The notes beneath the pieces were generated by a model. It had not been told where the DNA came from. It ran no database searches and was given only the letters and a program-made list of their open reading frames with translations. This document shows, in pieces, positions 24,506 through 36,250 of a DNA stretch of 64,000 nt. Position 1 is the stretch's first letter; the number at the start of each line of letters is the position of its first letter. The DNA comes from Paramecium pentaurelia (lineage: Eukaryota > Ciliophora > Oligohymenophorea > Peniculida > Parameciidae): positions 351,842 to 415,841 of the forward strand of contig CAJJDO010000031.1 in the NCBI GenBank assembly GCA_905183005.1, in the 5' to 3' direction. The translations under genes were made by a program, and so were the position numbers.

Positions 24506-25711
24506 TCAATTACCAGATAAACTAAACTCACATTATTTAAGATCAACATAATCATCCCAACCTATAGGTTTAATATCTTCATCCTATTCCAACCACTTTA
24601 TGCGTCTACCACCTTCCCACAATCCCAATTAACTCTTACCATTTGACAATATATATCTCCCCTTTCCAGCTTATTTCCCATTAACCCAATATCCTTCATA
24701 CTCTATAATTTAATTCATTTATTAATACTTCTTCCATCCGGCCATATATAAACACCATATCCTTATTTCTTGTCATTCAAGTATTCTCCATTATACTATC
24801 TTCCATCTGGCCAAATATAAGTCCCTCTTCCATTCATTTAACTCTTTCTCCACTAACCTTCATATTTCTTAATTGAATATAAATTTTACTCTACCATCAG
24901 CCCAGTAATGAACTCCAAATCCTTCCATCAAATTATTTTACCAATTTCCTATATAAGATGAACCATCATTCCAATAATACTTTCCAAATCCATCCTTCTT
25001 ACCATGACTATAATTTCCCTCATATCTAGAATTATCTACCCAAATCTCTATTCCATAACCATGTGGTTGATCATTTAACCATTCTCCTTCAAATTTTGCT
25101 CCATTAGCATGTAAATATACTCCCTAACCACAAGCTCTATCTTCTTTCCATTATCCCTCATAATAATCTCCTCCTAAATGCCAAAACTTACCCTTCCCAT
25201 CAGCTTTATTATTCTTCCATTCTCCCTCATATTTAGCACCATCAACCCAAACTTATACTCCATAACCATCTCTTTATTAACCTATCCATTCACCTTCATA
25301 AGATGCTCCACTCTTAAATATATGTTAGGTTCTTCTTTCTCTCTAATTACAATTTGATCTACTTCCCAATGTTTCTAAAAGATCCTCATGATTTCTAAAT
25401 GCCATTTCATTTTTCTTTCTCTAACTATCACTATTAGACTCTAACTATTAATTATGAAAATTACAAGAAGTTAAATTTATCTCTGCTTTCTTAATTGTTT
25501 ATTATTAATTTTGAATCTCATGTTCAACAGGATCCTAAATATCTAATTTTGATTCTTTCTAATCATCTTTCAATGAATTATCTAAATCATCTTCTTCCTC
25601 ATTATCTGGTTGATTATGTGAATAATGATTCATTGATTGTTGATGAAATTCACTAATTAAAATTTCATCTTTCCTTTAACAACTCTAACAATTCGAACAT
25701 TGACTCCCCAT
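24506..25711 (-). CDS. MORN-repeat protein with lipidation-type N-terminus
   Basis: 385 aa. The N-terminus MGSQCSNCQSCQRKDE has Gly2 followed by Ser and Cys, the classical layout for N-myristoylation plus palmitoylation, so membrane or cortex anchoring is likely. An acidic/Gln-rich linker is followed by nine to ten MORN repeats (e.g. YEGEWKNNKADGKGKFW, YEGNYSHGKKDGFGKYYW, YIGNWQNNLMEGFGVHYW) from residue ~145 to ~365. MORN arrays organise membrane-cytoskeleton junctions in ciliates and apicomplexans. No PIP-kinase domain follows, so it is not a PIP5K. Introns: 24868-24889 and 24703-24728. Length checks exactly. Confidence 0.93.
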
Positions 25712-26379
25712 CTCAAACTACTTAGTATAATTTAAATTAAATAATATGAAATTTCAGAGTATAACAATTATAATATTACAATTTTATTTCCATTCAACAC
25801 AAAACTCAAAATAACTAATATTCTATAAATCAAATTATAATTTTATTACACTAAATTTCTTTTCAAAATCTTTAAGAAATAAAACTTTTCTTTTTCAGAA
25901 ATTACTAATTCTAAATATGTAGCTGCTCAATCCTATCTTTCTTTTAGGTTTTTATAGATATAATAAACTTCTTTAATTCCATTCAATTTTAAGGTTTGAT
26001 AATTATATATACTCAATTTTATTATTCATCTTCTATTTAAAATTAAATGATTTTTTTATATTAATTGATAATTTAGGAATAAAACTTTTAAAATATCATA
26101 AAATAATTAATTAAAATTAGCAACCTATAATATGTTACTTTGGATAGTTATATGAATATACTAATTAATCACATCAATATATAATATGAAATAAAATAAT
26201 ACATATAAATATGATCATTAATTTGTTCTATTTCAAGAATAAATACTAAGAAATTACAAAAATATATAACTAATTGAGAAACTTAAAATTAAATCAAATA
26301 AAATAACTACAATGAACATTACATATATATATTATAAAGAAATAATTTTTTGGTTACTTTTTATGTCAAATATAATTAT
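25712..26379. other. AT-rich spacer, with a possible gene remnant
   Basis: No complete gene. On the minus strand around 25850-26040 a frame reads GIKEVYYIYKNLKERQD, then TGA, then AATYLELVISEKEKFYFLKI. This is protein-like but has no clear start and one in-frame stop. It could be a remnant or chance. Confidence 0.4.
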
Positions 26380-26841
26380 TCATTAAAAAAACCTTTAAAA
26401 TTCCTCTTCTAATTCATACTAATTCTTAAATTCAGCTATTCTAACTGCTTCTATTATATCATTTTGAGATATTTTTAATGATTCATTCTTCACAGCTAAC
26501 TCTTTAGCAGTTTCTATTATTTCTTATATATATAGTAATGTCACATTAGCCAAAATACCTGCAGTAATGTCTTCCATCATTATTCCTGGAAACAAAGCTT
26601 ATATTAATTTTTGTTAGTTATCAATATTATCTGCTTTAGACTTTAGTTTATATTTTTAATATAATACTTTATTTGGTTTATATTCAATGAAATTATCTCT
26701 AAAACCATGATATTTTTATTCAAACTCTTTTAATCTATCTTCTTAGTTTAAATCATCTTGAAAATATGTTTCTTTTACTGTGATTTCATCAAGTCTGATT
26801 CTTTAAATTGCTTTATTTAAGAAATTTTCCTTATTTATCAT
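26380..26841 (-). CDS. Histone-fold protein, TAF11-like
   Basis: 153 aa, intronless. The C-terminal half (LIQALFPGIMMEDITAGILA, then LLYIQEIIETAKELAVKNES, then ISQNDIIEAVRIAEF) has the helix-loop-helix spacing of TAF11 (family: ...ISLPM.IV..G..K.FV.E.VE.A, ...I.P.HIREA.RRL). TAF11 pairs with TAF13 in TFIID. The match is by pattern only; another histone-fold TAF or NF-Y type subunit is possible. It starts 38 bp after the stop of the same-strand Myb gene. Confidence 0.5.
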
Positions 26842-26879
26842 TCTAAAGTAAAATAAAACAAAAATTATATAAAAGTTAA

Positions 26880-27818
26880 TCAATTTTTTTTAGTTTATAA
26901 TTCTTCCTCTTATTTTAAATTTTCAACTGATTATTCTAATAAATTATCATTTATTGTAGGATTCTTTTTTGTTATTCTAATAATTGGAACTGGTATCCAT
27001 ACAATCTTTTTTGGTTCATTTTATGAAGAATCAAACAGCTATTCAAATTTAAATATAAAATTTCTTGGACATAAATAGCTGATGTTACTATCCTTTTATT
27101 ATTATTCAGATTATTTGATATCAACTTTTTTATTTGGTTAAGGTTCAATATTTTATAATTCTTATTTACATTTAATTTCAGTTTTGAATGTTTTACTTTC
27201 TAATTCTTCTTATTTTTCAATTTCATAATCAGACATCTTCAAATTCTATGAATATTTTAGTTTAAATACCAAAGTCATTTGATGTTCTGATAATTTATGC
27301 TTTGAATAATATCTATTCTTTACCTCGATTTCCTAAAGATGAAATTAATTTTCTTTACAGATCGATATTTCATAAATTATGCAATTTGATTCCATTTTGT
27401 TCCATATTTATCAAATAAATGGAATAATTAATTATCTTCCTCCTCATTCCAAGGTCTGTTAAACAATGGAATATTTAATTAATTACATCTATTTTGTATT
27501 TGACTTTATGTTTTGTTTTTCATTATTAAATCTAATTTACTCCAATTTTCACCATGTTTCAATACAAAATCTTATAATTCTTCATCTTCCTCTTTTGTCC
27601 ATTATACATACTATTCATTCTTTAGATGAGCATGGAATTCTTACTTATAACATATGCCATCTTTAAATGCATTAAGATTCAGTTTTCCCTGGAATTATTT
27701 CTGCTACTTTATTCCATTAAACACCATGAATGTTAATTAAATCCTTTAATTTTAAATCTTCCTCATTATTCCAGGTAGAATTGCTTCCAGATTCTGAATC
27801 AATCTATGTTTTTTACAT
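26880..27818 (-). CDS. R1R2R3-type Myb DNA-binding protein
   Basis: 295 aa with three consecutive Myb/SANT repeats in the first ~150 residues: R1 TWNNEEDLKLKDLINIHG, R2 QWTKEEDEELQDFVLKHG, R3 PWNEEEDNQLFHLFDKYG. Each carries the spaced Trp/aromatic core. The rest is Gln/Lys-rich with a short IVWIPVPIIRITKKNPT patch. Three-repeat Mybs are sequence-specific transcription factors (c-Myb/CDC5/SNAPc class). Introns: 27620-27644 (25 nt) and 27333-27358 (26 nt). The total is 296 codons. A direct link to the downstream TAF11-like gene is not shown. Confidence 0.92.
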
Positions 27819-28406
27819 GTTTTTTGATTATATTTAATATTATGATTTTTCTATATTCATAATTTGATATTCCTAATTTTTATAATAATATATTTATAGT
27901 TATAGATAAGTATCTCATATATAATTTGATGTTATTTTATATAAGAATTCTTTAATTATTATTACTCCTTTGTTTATTCTATATATATTGAGTCAATATT
28001 TTGTAAACTTTAAATAGAAATATATTATTCTCTTATTAAATTTGTTTATAATAGTAAAAATAGATTAGAATAATCTAATTAGTCTAAATAAAAGAATCTT
28101 TTAATATAATAATAAAAAATAAAGGTATTAGTTTGAAAATATTAATTATGATAAAGTTGCAATTATAATCAATTTTAAAAGAAACTGTTAATTTAGTCAG
28201 AGTCTTTATAGTTGAATATGATTTTTATTTTGAATTTAAGAATATTCTTAATTCAATAATATCATGAATATTTTTTCTCTAAAACCATTAATTGATTAAA
28301 ATAATAAAAAAATGAATAAGAAATTACTTATTTCATAATAGATGACTTTAATAAAATGATTATAACTATGAACTAATATTTATAATAAAATAGTAATCAA
28401 ATCAAA
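27819..28406. other. AT-rich intergenic region
   Basis: About 0.6 kb, roughly 85% A+T by eye. No ORF, RNA gene or ordered repeat that I can support. It contains the promoter of the Myb gene and the 3' end of the gene at 28407. Confidence 0.5.
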
Positions 28407-29468
28407 TCATGACAGTTATCTATAGAAACTCAATAATCTAGTGATTTGAAGAGATCTAATTCTTTTATTTTTTGATTTGTTGTGAACATTCTTTAAGATG
28501 CTCATAGTTTATTATTAACAGTTCTTTTCTTCTGTTGAAAGCTTATTAGTAATCATAATTTGAGAAATAAAGATTTCTTTTTAGATATGATCATTTGTCA
28601 TCATATTAATTTCATAATCTTCATCTAAAAAGTTTTTATCTTAAAATTTTAAAACTGCTTCTTCAGGTGTAAATAATAATTCAACTTCTTCTTTTTTGGA
28701 ATATACTGAAATGAATGATCTATTGAGATTATTTGCAGATGAAGGTGAAGTATTGTCTATTAGATTAGATTTTTGTTAATCCAACTATTCAGAATCCATA
28801 GTCATTTTCCTTTAAAATACTTATGAGTCTTTATCATAAATTTATTCACTCATATAACGACATCTCTTATATAAAGGTGACTCAGTTCTATTAATTCGTT
28901 GTTACAATACTTATTCTAATGATCCCTATTAAGCTATTGTTAATTAAAGGTTTTGTTAGTTAAGAAATTTAGTTGTGATCTTTTTAACTTATAATTTAGA
29001 GTCATCTATCCAATCACTTCTTTTTTTAGTATTCTTATTATAAAATAATAAACTATGTGAGACTTTATATTATTTAGTAATGAGTTCTTCTTAAAATATA
29101 GATGTCATAGTCATCATGGCAATTGCAGATCGTAACCAAATAGTTAATTATTTGAGTAATGAATTACTATTTTTATTAGTTAACTGATTAGAAATAGTGC
29201 CTTGTTATTAAATTAGACACCATTCCTCAACTAAGAAAGAGTTTCCATCATTTTCAATAAAAAATTACACAATCATTTCATTTTATTGAGATGTCCTCCA
29301 ATTGTTTTAGAGTAACTGTTTTACATTAGCATTCATTTCTTTAGTCCAAATAACGCCTATTTCTTTTACTTAATTTTAGATGGATGGTTGACATTACAAG
29401 AACGGATAAGTTCTGGATGATAATAAAATATCAGCAAATTTTGTGAATAATAGTTGGAACATATTCAT
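28407..29468 (-). CDS. ATG13-like autophagy HORMA-domain protein (tentative)
   Basis: 353 aa, intronless. The N-terminus MNMFQLLFTKFADILLSSRT resembles the start of ATG13 (family: ..F..K...IIL.SR), followed by NSFLVEEWCLIQQQG (ATG13: ...LV.E.W.L) and LLKQLTIWLRSAIAMMTMTS (family: LY.KL.V.LRSL...TR.LP). ATG13 is the HORMA-fold regulator that recruits and activates ATG1/ULK1. The second half is Ser/Gln-rich and disordered with many potential phosphosites, as in other ATG13 proteins. The family assignment rests on these motifs only. Confidence 0.6.
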
Positions 29469-29835
29469 GACTTTTTAAATTAACAATAATAAGAATAAAT
29501 AATCAAATGAACATGTGCTTTAAAATATAATCGAATAATAAATGCGTAATAATTATAAATCTCTAAAACATTATTAATGAGCATAAATATCTCATCATTT
29601 ATAATTGTTTATTTATATTTATTAAAACCTATTTCTATAATTTAATCAAATTCTCTTGAAAATATAAATAAATTTATAATAAATCTAATTTATAAATATT
29701 TCAAGTTCAATCTGTTAATAAAAATATAAAAAAATGAGAGATTATAATATATATATATATATATAAATAAATTAAATATATTTAATAAATGAGAGATAAT
29801 TAAAATAAATATATAAATAACTATCAATTTTTAAT
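29469..29835. other. AT-rich intergenic region with (TA)n tract
   Basis: About 370 bp with a TA dinucleotide run near 29747-29764. No gene is supported. Confidence 0.5.
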
Positions 29836-30577
29836 TCATTCAGCTAAACTTAAAGCAAGTAAATAACTGGGTATATACTCTTTTGATTTTATAATATCAT
29901 TAAAAGTATTATTTGTTGTATTAGCTGTATTAACTGTATATGTTGTATTTAATGTAATACTCTTTTAAATATCTACTCTTTTTTATATACTATTATTAAT
30001 ATTATTATGTGTATTTTATAAATGAATTAATTATTTTTTAAGTATTTAATTTTCTATTCTTTATTAATTTAATGATTCTTATAATTACAATACTATAGAT
30101 TCTCTATTACTTGATTATTTTATTTATGTATTTTCTTTCTTTAATTTTGATACCATTTCAGTTAATTTTGATGATTCTTTTTCTAATTCTGCTATTCTCA
30201 TTAAATATTTAGTTTCTTTCTATTTATTCTCTTCTAATTTATTTTTATTATTAATTTCTTGTATCTATATCCTTTATAAATGTTCTTTTTTCTCTTAGAA
30301 TGCATTTGCTAAATAACTTTACAATATATTTGCATTTTCATTCTAAGTTATATTTCTATTATCATAAAATGAATTATTTGTTTTTCTTTTACTACGATTC
30401 ACTTATGATAAAGCATATAATTTTACAATCTCCAATTGATGTATTTTGTTTAACTTTGACTTTATCTCTATTCAAAATTCTAGCACTTTTAATTGCTTCA
30501 GCTTGTATAATTTCTCTGACAGTTTTAACCTCTCTTGATGTATTACGATAATATGGCATAGTTGTATTTAGAGACAT
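29836..30577 (-). CDS. Coiled-coil protein, 238 aa
   Basis: 238 aa from MSLNTTMPYYRNTSREVKTV, with one 25-nt intron at 30402-30426; length checks. Residues ~85-180 are a continuous coiled coil (KYLMRIAELEKESSKLTEMV...), flanked by Thr/Asn-rich ends (TLNTTYTVNTANTTNNTFND). No catalytic motif, signal peptide or membrane segment. Probably a structural or scaffolding protein. It is the upstream same-strand neighbour of the ATG13-like gene. Confidence 0.75.
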
Positions 30578-30653
30578 TGATGGTTTAACTGCTATAAAAC
30601 TAAAATTATTAATTAAATTAAGAATAAATCAATAATAATAAAAGAAAAATAAA

Positions 30654-31961
30654 TCAATTTTCAAGTCTTTCAATAAATATAGTTCTACATATTGGACAAG
30701 AACCTTAATCTTGTATCCAAATTCTTATACATTCATCATGAAAAATATGATTGATTTTCTTATTACCACCATCTACATTACAAGGTAATTTAACACAATT
30801 ATCATCAATTTAATAGGTCTATAAACATATTGAACATTCTTCATGTATATTCGTATCCTAATTCTTTAAATCTTAAAATTTTTGTGAATTTAAATTTGAT
30901 AGAAATCCAATCCTTTATTATTCTATTCTATGTTGTTTATATTCATAATAAAGATCAGTACACCAACTACATGATTACCATATAGCCATTCCTATTAATA
31001 TAGGAATGATAGCACATATCATTAATATTATACATATTATCATAGCTATAACCATGTAACCTATCAACATTGAGATCAATGTCAAAATTATCAATATGAA
31101 TTCAAATTAATCCATTCCCTTCATTTTATCATTCCAATTCAGAAATGCCCATTATATTATTGTGATATTACCCCAAGCAAATAATATCATTTTAACCAAT
31201 AAACATACACGATTTAAAGCAAACATTTAAGAATTTTAACTTTCAAGCAAATATGATATCCATTTAGTTGTTGTTATCTTTTCAGAGATACTAATAGCTA
31301 CTTATTATGCTTAGGAACTCTATTCTTCATCATCTAATATATCTTCGAATGGACTATTTAATTTTATTGTATATTTTAAGTATTCAATAATTGAATGAGT
31401 TACATCTCCATGATTTATTTGTTCAGCTTCATTTATAGTATATCTAAGTTGACAATTAATATAGATGACTAAACAATCAGAGATTAGATTGAATCCAAAA
31501 TAAACACTGAATAATTCTTTTATCTCATCCTTAGTAATTAATGAAAAATATAAGGCTACTACTTCATTAATAATAAAAATTAAGTTGAGAATTGTAAATA
31601 CATTTATGATTATACAACTCCTAAAAATAACAGTTTTAAGGACATTGTTTAGCTGAGGACATTCATTATTAAAGAGAAGCTATATGATATCTTAAAAACT
31701 TATATTTAGATATTGTTCTGTTTCATTTTATGATGTATCTAATAATTCAACTTAAGGAAAGTCTTAAAAATGATTAAAGCTCTATTAAAATGATTGTAAT
31801 TGTTCAGCTGATTAAAATTGTATTGATTAATTTTGATAAAGTTACTCAGATTTATTTTAGAAGGATAATGATTCTGGATTATTAATGACTTTCTCTTATT
31901 ATTAAAATTAAGCTGTAAACTCATTGAATTCCGATTAAATTGATTAATCTAAATTATTCAT
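30654..31961 (-). CDS. Membrane-anchored RING-H2 E3 ubiquitin ligase
   Basis: 435 aa, intronless. A Gln-rich N-terminal ~100 residues precedes two membrane segments (residues ~118-170), a soluble loop with HGDVTHSIIEYLKYTIKLNS, then two or three further hydrophobic stretches. The C-terminal RING-H2 (ECSIC ... LPCN ... HIFHDECIRIWI ... CPICR) is complete. The layout resembles ER- or Golgi-resident RNF-type ligases. It faces the cytosol if the C-terminus is cytosolic, as expected for ubiquitin transfer. Start is the first ATG of a frame open from the preceding TGA. Confidence 0.88.
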
Positions 31962-32387
31962 TAACAAACAAAAAATTTATTATTAGTTTTTTCTTTTATT
32001 AATAATTTATTCATAAATCCTAATTATATTTAGAAATATCAAAGAAAAGGTTAGTAAAAATATTTAAAATAATAATGTATTATTTAAATTACTCAAACTT
32101 TTTAATTAACCTTTTAGTATTTCCTTTAAAATTTGTAATAGATTAATTAATATATTAATTTTAATATAAAAGATAGATATAAAATAGATATATTTAAAAA
32201 ATACAAAAGAATATTGTATACATTTAATAATAATAATTAATGTTTCAACAATATAAATTTATTTATTAAGACATTTATTATAATTATGAAATCTTAAACA
32301 ATTTGATATTAAGTTTTATTATCAAATAGGTATTATTATTATTTAATCTATATTTTAATATCGATTAATATTTATATTTAAATTTAT
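31962..32387. other. AT-rich intergenic region
   Basis: About 430 bp between two same-strand genes, with no supported coding or RNA feature. Confidence 0.5.
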
Positions 32388-33080
32388 TCAATAATTAAAT
32401 GATTTTCCATGTTTCTAGCATTCAGTTTTTAGTTTTAGAAATAACAAATCTTGTTATTCAATATTAACTAAATAAAATCTTTTAATTTATTTGGTAGTAA
32501 AAATAAATCTAAATGTAGGCTTAGCTTCATTTTTCTTAATTAATATTTAACTTAAATTATTTAAAGAATTTGTAGAACTGACTAAATATTTATCTTTACT
32601 GATTAATTAGAAAAAGTAAATCCAGCCACCATCTAAAGCTAAATATCTTTCAGTTTCTGAAGATAAATAATCAATTAACGATTTATGAGTTTTGATTGGT
32701 TTAATAACTCTAAATGTACTGCCAGGAGGAAAATTGATGATTTATTTTTTCTAATATCCTGAATCTAATGGTTTACCAACTTATTTAAAATTATAAAGGA
32801 TTAATATTCTGTACTCTTTTTGCATTTCACTCATTGTTTATTATTCTGAATCATCTTCTTCATCATTATAAATTTAGTTGGCTTCATCTTCATTATCAAT
32901 CTTGAAAACATTAGGATCACTAGATCTTCCTTTAGTACTTTATTATGAACTTTATTTGGATTATTTAGATTCTGTTGGTAATGAGGAAGTTGCTTCATTA
33001 TAGATAATTTCATCAGAGGGAGCATCATTAAAAAATTATTTGATAGAATCCAAAAAAGAACTCTTTTTCTTTGGTTACAT
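32388..33080 (-). CDS. Unknown protein, 230 aa
   Basis: 230 aa, intronless, from MQPKKKSSFLDSIKQFFNDA. An acidic/Ser/Gln-rich first third leads to a compact, probably folded domain of ~110 residues (EYRILILYNFKQVGKPLDSG, INFPPGSTFRVIKPIKTHKS, YLALDGGWIYFFQLISKDKY, then AKPTFRFIFTT). That domain looks all-beta, like PH- or SH3-scale folds, but no family can be named. Confidence 0.7.
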
Positions 33081-33146
33081 TATATAAATATTTATATTTA
33101 TTTGAAAATTATATTGTAGTTAACAAATTGATATAATTAATTAAGA

Positions 33147-33965
33147 TCAAGCTCTCTTAATAAGATTTCTTTGTTGCATTAAATAATCATCTTCAGAATC
33201 TTCTGAATCACTAGATTGAACTTCACTTGAATCACTATTTGATTTTTTTTTATTAAACTTTTTTAAATCAACTTATTTAATGGCAATATCATCTTCTGCA
33301 AACTCTTCAAAGGAAATATTTTATTATTGTTTGCCTTAAAGTTTTTCAACATCTTCATCTTTTAATTCAGTGTTATCAAGCATAATATTACCTTTATCAT
33401 CAAATTATACAATGTATCTTTTATATTATACTCTAATACTTAAGTGGCTTAAATGAATCAATATCACTTATTTCTTTAATCTTATCAATATTTTCAAATA
33501 ATTTTAATTCCATTTCAGCTCTTTCTCTATCTCTTTTTTCTTTATCAATACCTCCAGTTCTTACTCTATCTTTTAAGATATTAAATTAATTGACTTATTA
33601 TATTTCTGCTTATTCTTCTTCAAATCTAACTTATTTCTTCTTTTATGGTAATTCTTATAATTATTTGAATTCGATCACTTCTTCATCTTTAAAAATAGTA
33701 TGTTTATTAAGGAATCTTTAAATATGATATCTAGTCCATATATATTCACAATCTTCTTTAAGTATTTATTTTTCACCAACATTTCTTAATAATTTATTTA
33801 AGCTCAAATAATTAAAATATTTGATACTTCAGTAATTAATTCAAAATCAAATTACATATCTGCTACTACATGATTCAAGTGCTTTACAATATACTTTTCA
33901 GCATTTTTTTATATTTTTTAAGAGCTTTCTATTTCATTCACATCATAAAAATACTCTTTAAACAT
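33147..33965 (-). CDS. Unknown acidic/basic protein, 255 aa
   Basis: 255 aa with two introns (33827-33855, 29 nt; 33418-33439, 22 nt); length checks. The N-terminal ~90 residues are helical (NAEKYIVKHLNHVVADIIKY). A charged coiled region (DKEKRDRERAEMELKLFENI) follows, then a short YIVQFDDKGNIMLDN strand, and the C-terminus is a casein-kinase-2-like acidic Ser stretch (SDSSEVQSSDSEDSEDD). No family recognised. It starts 132 bp from the stop of the next same-strand gene. Confidence 0.72.
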
Positions 33966-34096
33966 TTTATAAAATAAATTATAATGAATATTAATTTATT
34001 TATATATTTTTTTATTTTTAAGAATAAAGAACATATAATTAATATAATTATATATATATATATATATATAAATATTGCAATCTTTAAAAATCAATA

Positions 34097-35107
34097 TCAA
34101 TTAATAGGGGATCGGTCTGTCCATCCACTTAGAGATAAATTACTCGAATCAGGTATTGGTAATCTTTTTGCTGTTTATTTTTATTGTAATATTTATAATG
34201 ATGAGATTATTGCTTAAGATTTTTTATCAGTTTCAGATGAATTAGGTTATTTTGTTATTACATTAGTTGTTTATAATAAATTAGACACATTATTAAAGTT
34301 ATTGACTTTGATAATTGGTTTAGTATCTTATTGTTAATTTGATGTATTTTATATATTACTAATTTATGTAATGCTATTATTAGTTGCTGTTTAATAACTG
34401 ACAATCACATTTTTTTAAATAGGAGCAATATTTTTAGTACTTCTTGAAAACCCTTTTTAAGATTTGATTTAAGGAAGTCTTTATTATACAAGTTTTTATT
34501 CATTATTATCTTCTGATTTCTATTCCTTTTATTCAGGACTTCTTCTTAATAGTTCTACATTATATAATTCATGATGAGATTAACATTAATTTTAGTTCTA
34601 TTATTTACCTTTGGCTCTTTAAGTAATAGTAATTTATTTCACAATATGTTCTTATTAAAGAAGCAATTTTGTATTTTTTGGAACTGATGTTTTACGAGAC
34701 AAAACAGTTGCTTCTATCATTTTATGTGGTAATTCTCTATGTTATAATTTCTTGACTAATTAAGCAACTTTTGAAAGTATGTCTGTTTTATTAGATTTTT
34801 ATGAATTCATAGGAGGATCATTTTTGAGCTCAAATTTAATGATATTTCACTTACATAATTTTGCTGTTTGTACCTTATTTAAGGAATCTAACATTTCCAA
34901 TTTACTCATTATTCTAACTCTTGCCACACTCGATACATTTGGTACATATTGAGATCTACTCTTTTGAACACAAAATTGAGATTATGATCTTAATGGTGAA
35001 TGATATGCGAATCTTAATTATCGATCTTAAAATATTGTTTCAGAATAATTATTAGCCTTAAACTCGTTAATTAATATACTTACGAATGTGATCTCGTCTG
35101 CATTCAT
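34097..35107 (-). CDS. Gln/Asn/Ser-rich unknown protein, frame break inside
   Basis: The 5' part starts MNADEITF, with a 27-nt intron at 35057-35083, and runs to MSKLEMLDSLNKVQTAKL. A 26-nt GT...AG intron at 34829-34854 follows. After it, the long Q-rich frame (MNSQKSNKTDILSKVAQLVK at 34810 to WTDRSPIN at 34097, 237 codons without TGA) is off by one base. Either there are two genes (a ~78-aa protein ending SQK, and a 237-aa protein from 34810), or there is one gene with a 1-nt indel. Sites such as RRSPEQKEQ and FSRSTKN look like phosphorylation motifs. No family recognised. Confidence 0.5.
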
Positions 35108-36250
35108 TAAATATGTATTTTATAAAATTAACTAAAATAAATCAATTATGAAACAATATCCCAATATCATTCTAATACTATCTCAGTTCCTAAAACCTAA
35201 ATTAAAAACTTTTTAATTATTATTTTATCTCATGATCAATGTTACTAATATAAATTTATATTCATAACTATAAAATCAATTATCTATTTAAATAAACTAT
35301 TTAAACCTCTTCTTCAAGACTAAATCAAAATTTTATAACCCAAAAAAGTTAGATTTACAAAAAATATTCTTTTAACTTAAAAATTAAATCAGTCCAAATA
35401 TAATACTATACATCAATTATTAAATATTTTTATAATACAAATAAAGCATACTTTATTGTTAAATCATTAATTATGGTTATATTTCTTTAATTGCTTTTTA
35501 AAATTATTACTATCTAAAATTTTGCCCCTTTTCTTTATTATTACAAAAGCTTATCTATATAATTCACCTTTATAAATATCAATTAGAGTATAAGGCTTTA
35601 GATTATTTTTTAATTTATTTTCAGATTTTTTATTATTTTTATTTTATTTCTACATCCCTTTGTTTTCTATTTATTGTAACAATCATTTTATTATTTTGCT
35701 TTACAACTAAAATAAACTAATTATTTAATATTTGTAGTTTTAAAGTATTTTTCATTCCTCATCTAATTGATTTTTTAGTCAATTATGAATATATATAAGT
35801 TATTTAGATATTAAAATCATTATTCAAAGATTTGGTATAATAATTATAGCTCATAATTCCAATTTTCAATAACAAAAATTTTACTTTTTTTTTAATTTGA
35901 GGTGAAAATTATTAAATTGAAAGTGAAATCCTTTTTCATTCTTATATGTCTAATCACTATAAGCTGTATTTATATTAATATGATAATAATAATATTTTAA
36001 TAGTAGAATATACTAATTAAGAAAATTAAATGTGAATACAATATTAATCAATATATATATATTAAAAATTAGCATTAATGCATTTTTAATTAAAGAATAA
36101 TATATAATCAAGTTAATTCTCTAAAAATAGAATTTTCGAGAAATTAGTATTTGAATTAATTTAAAATCAAAATTTCTAGAAACTTCCAATAATCTATTGA
36201 TAAACAAGTTAAGTGTGGTAATTCTTTATAAATAATAATAGAAATTAATA
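35108..36250. other. 1.1-kb spacer upstream of HSP70
   Basis: The longest gene-free stretch in this half of the window, very AT-rich. It serves as the HSP70 promoter on its right side (see heat-shock elements). No ORF I can support on either strand. Confidence 0.55.
36135..36186 (+). promoter_or_regulatory. Heat-shock elements upstream of HSP70
   Basis: A three-unit HSE, TTC-TA-GAA-AC-TTC, lies at 36174-36186, and a two-unit TTC-GA-GAA lies at 36135-36142. They match the alternating nGAAn/nTTCn rule for HSF trimers and sit 65-116 bp before the HSP70 ATG, with no other element of this kind noticed nearby. Heat or proteotoxic induction through HSF is the natural inference. Confidence 0.8.

Noticed and set aside
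25850..26040. Small minus-strand gene
   Set aside because: Protein-like in places, but it has an in-frame TGA and no clear start; kept only as a note on the spacer.
33984..34217. Plus-strand 77-codon ORF starting MNINLFIYFF
   Set aside because: Its first half is TA-repeat DNA and its second half is antisense to the long Q-rich minus-strand frame.
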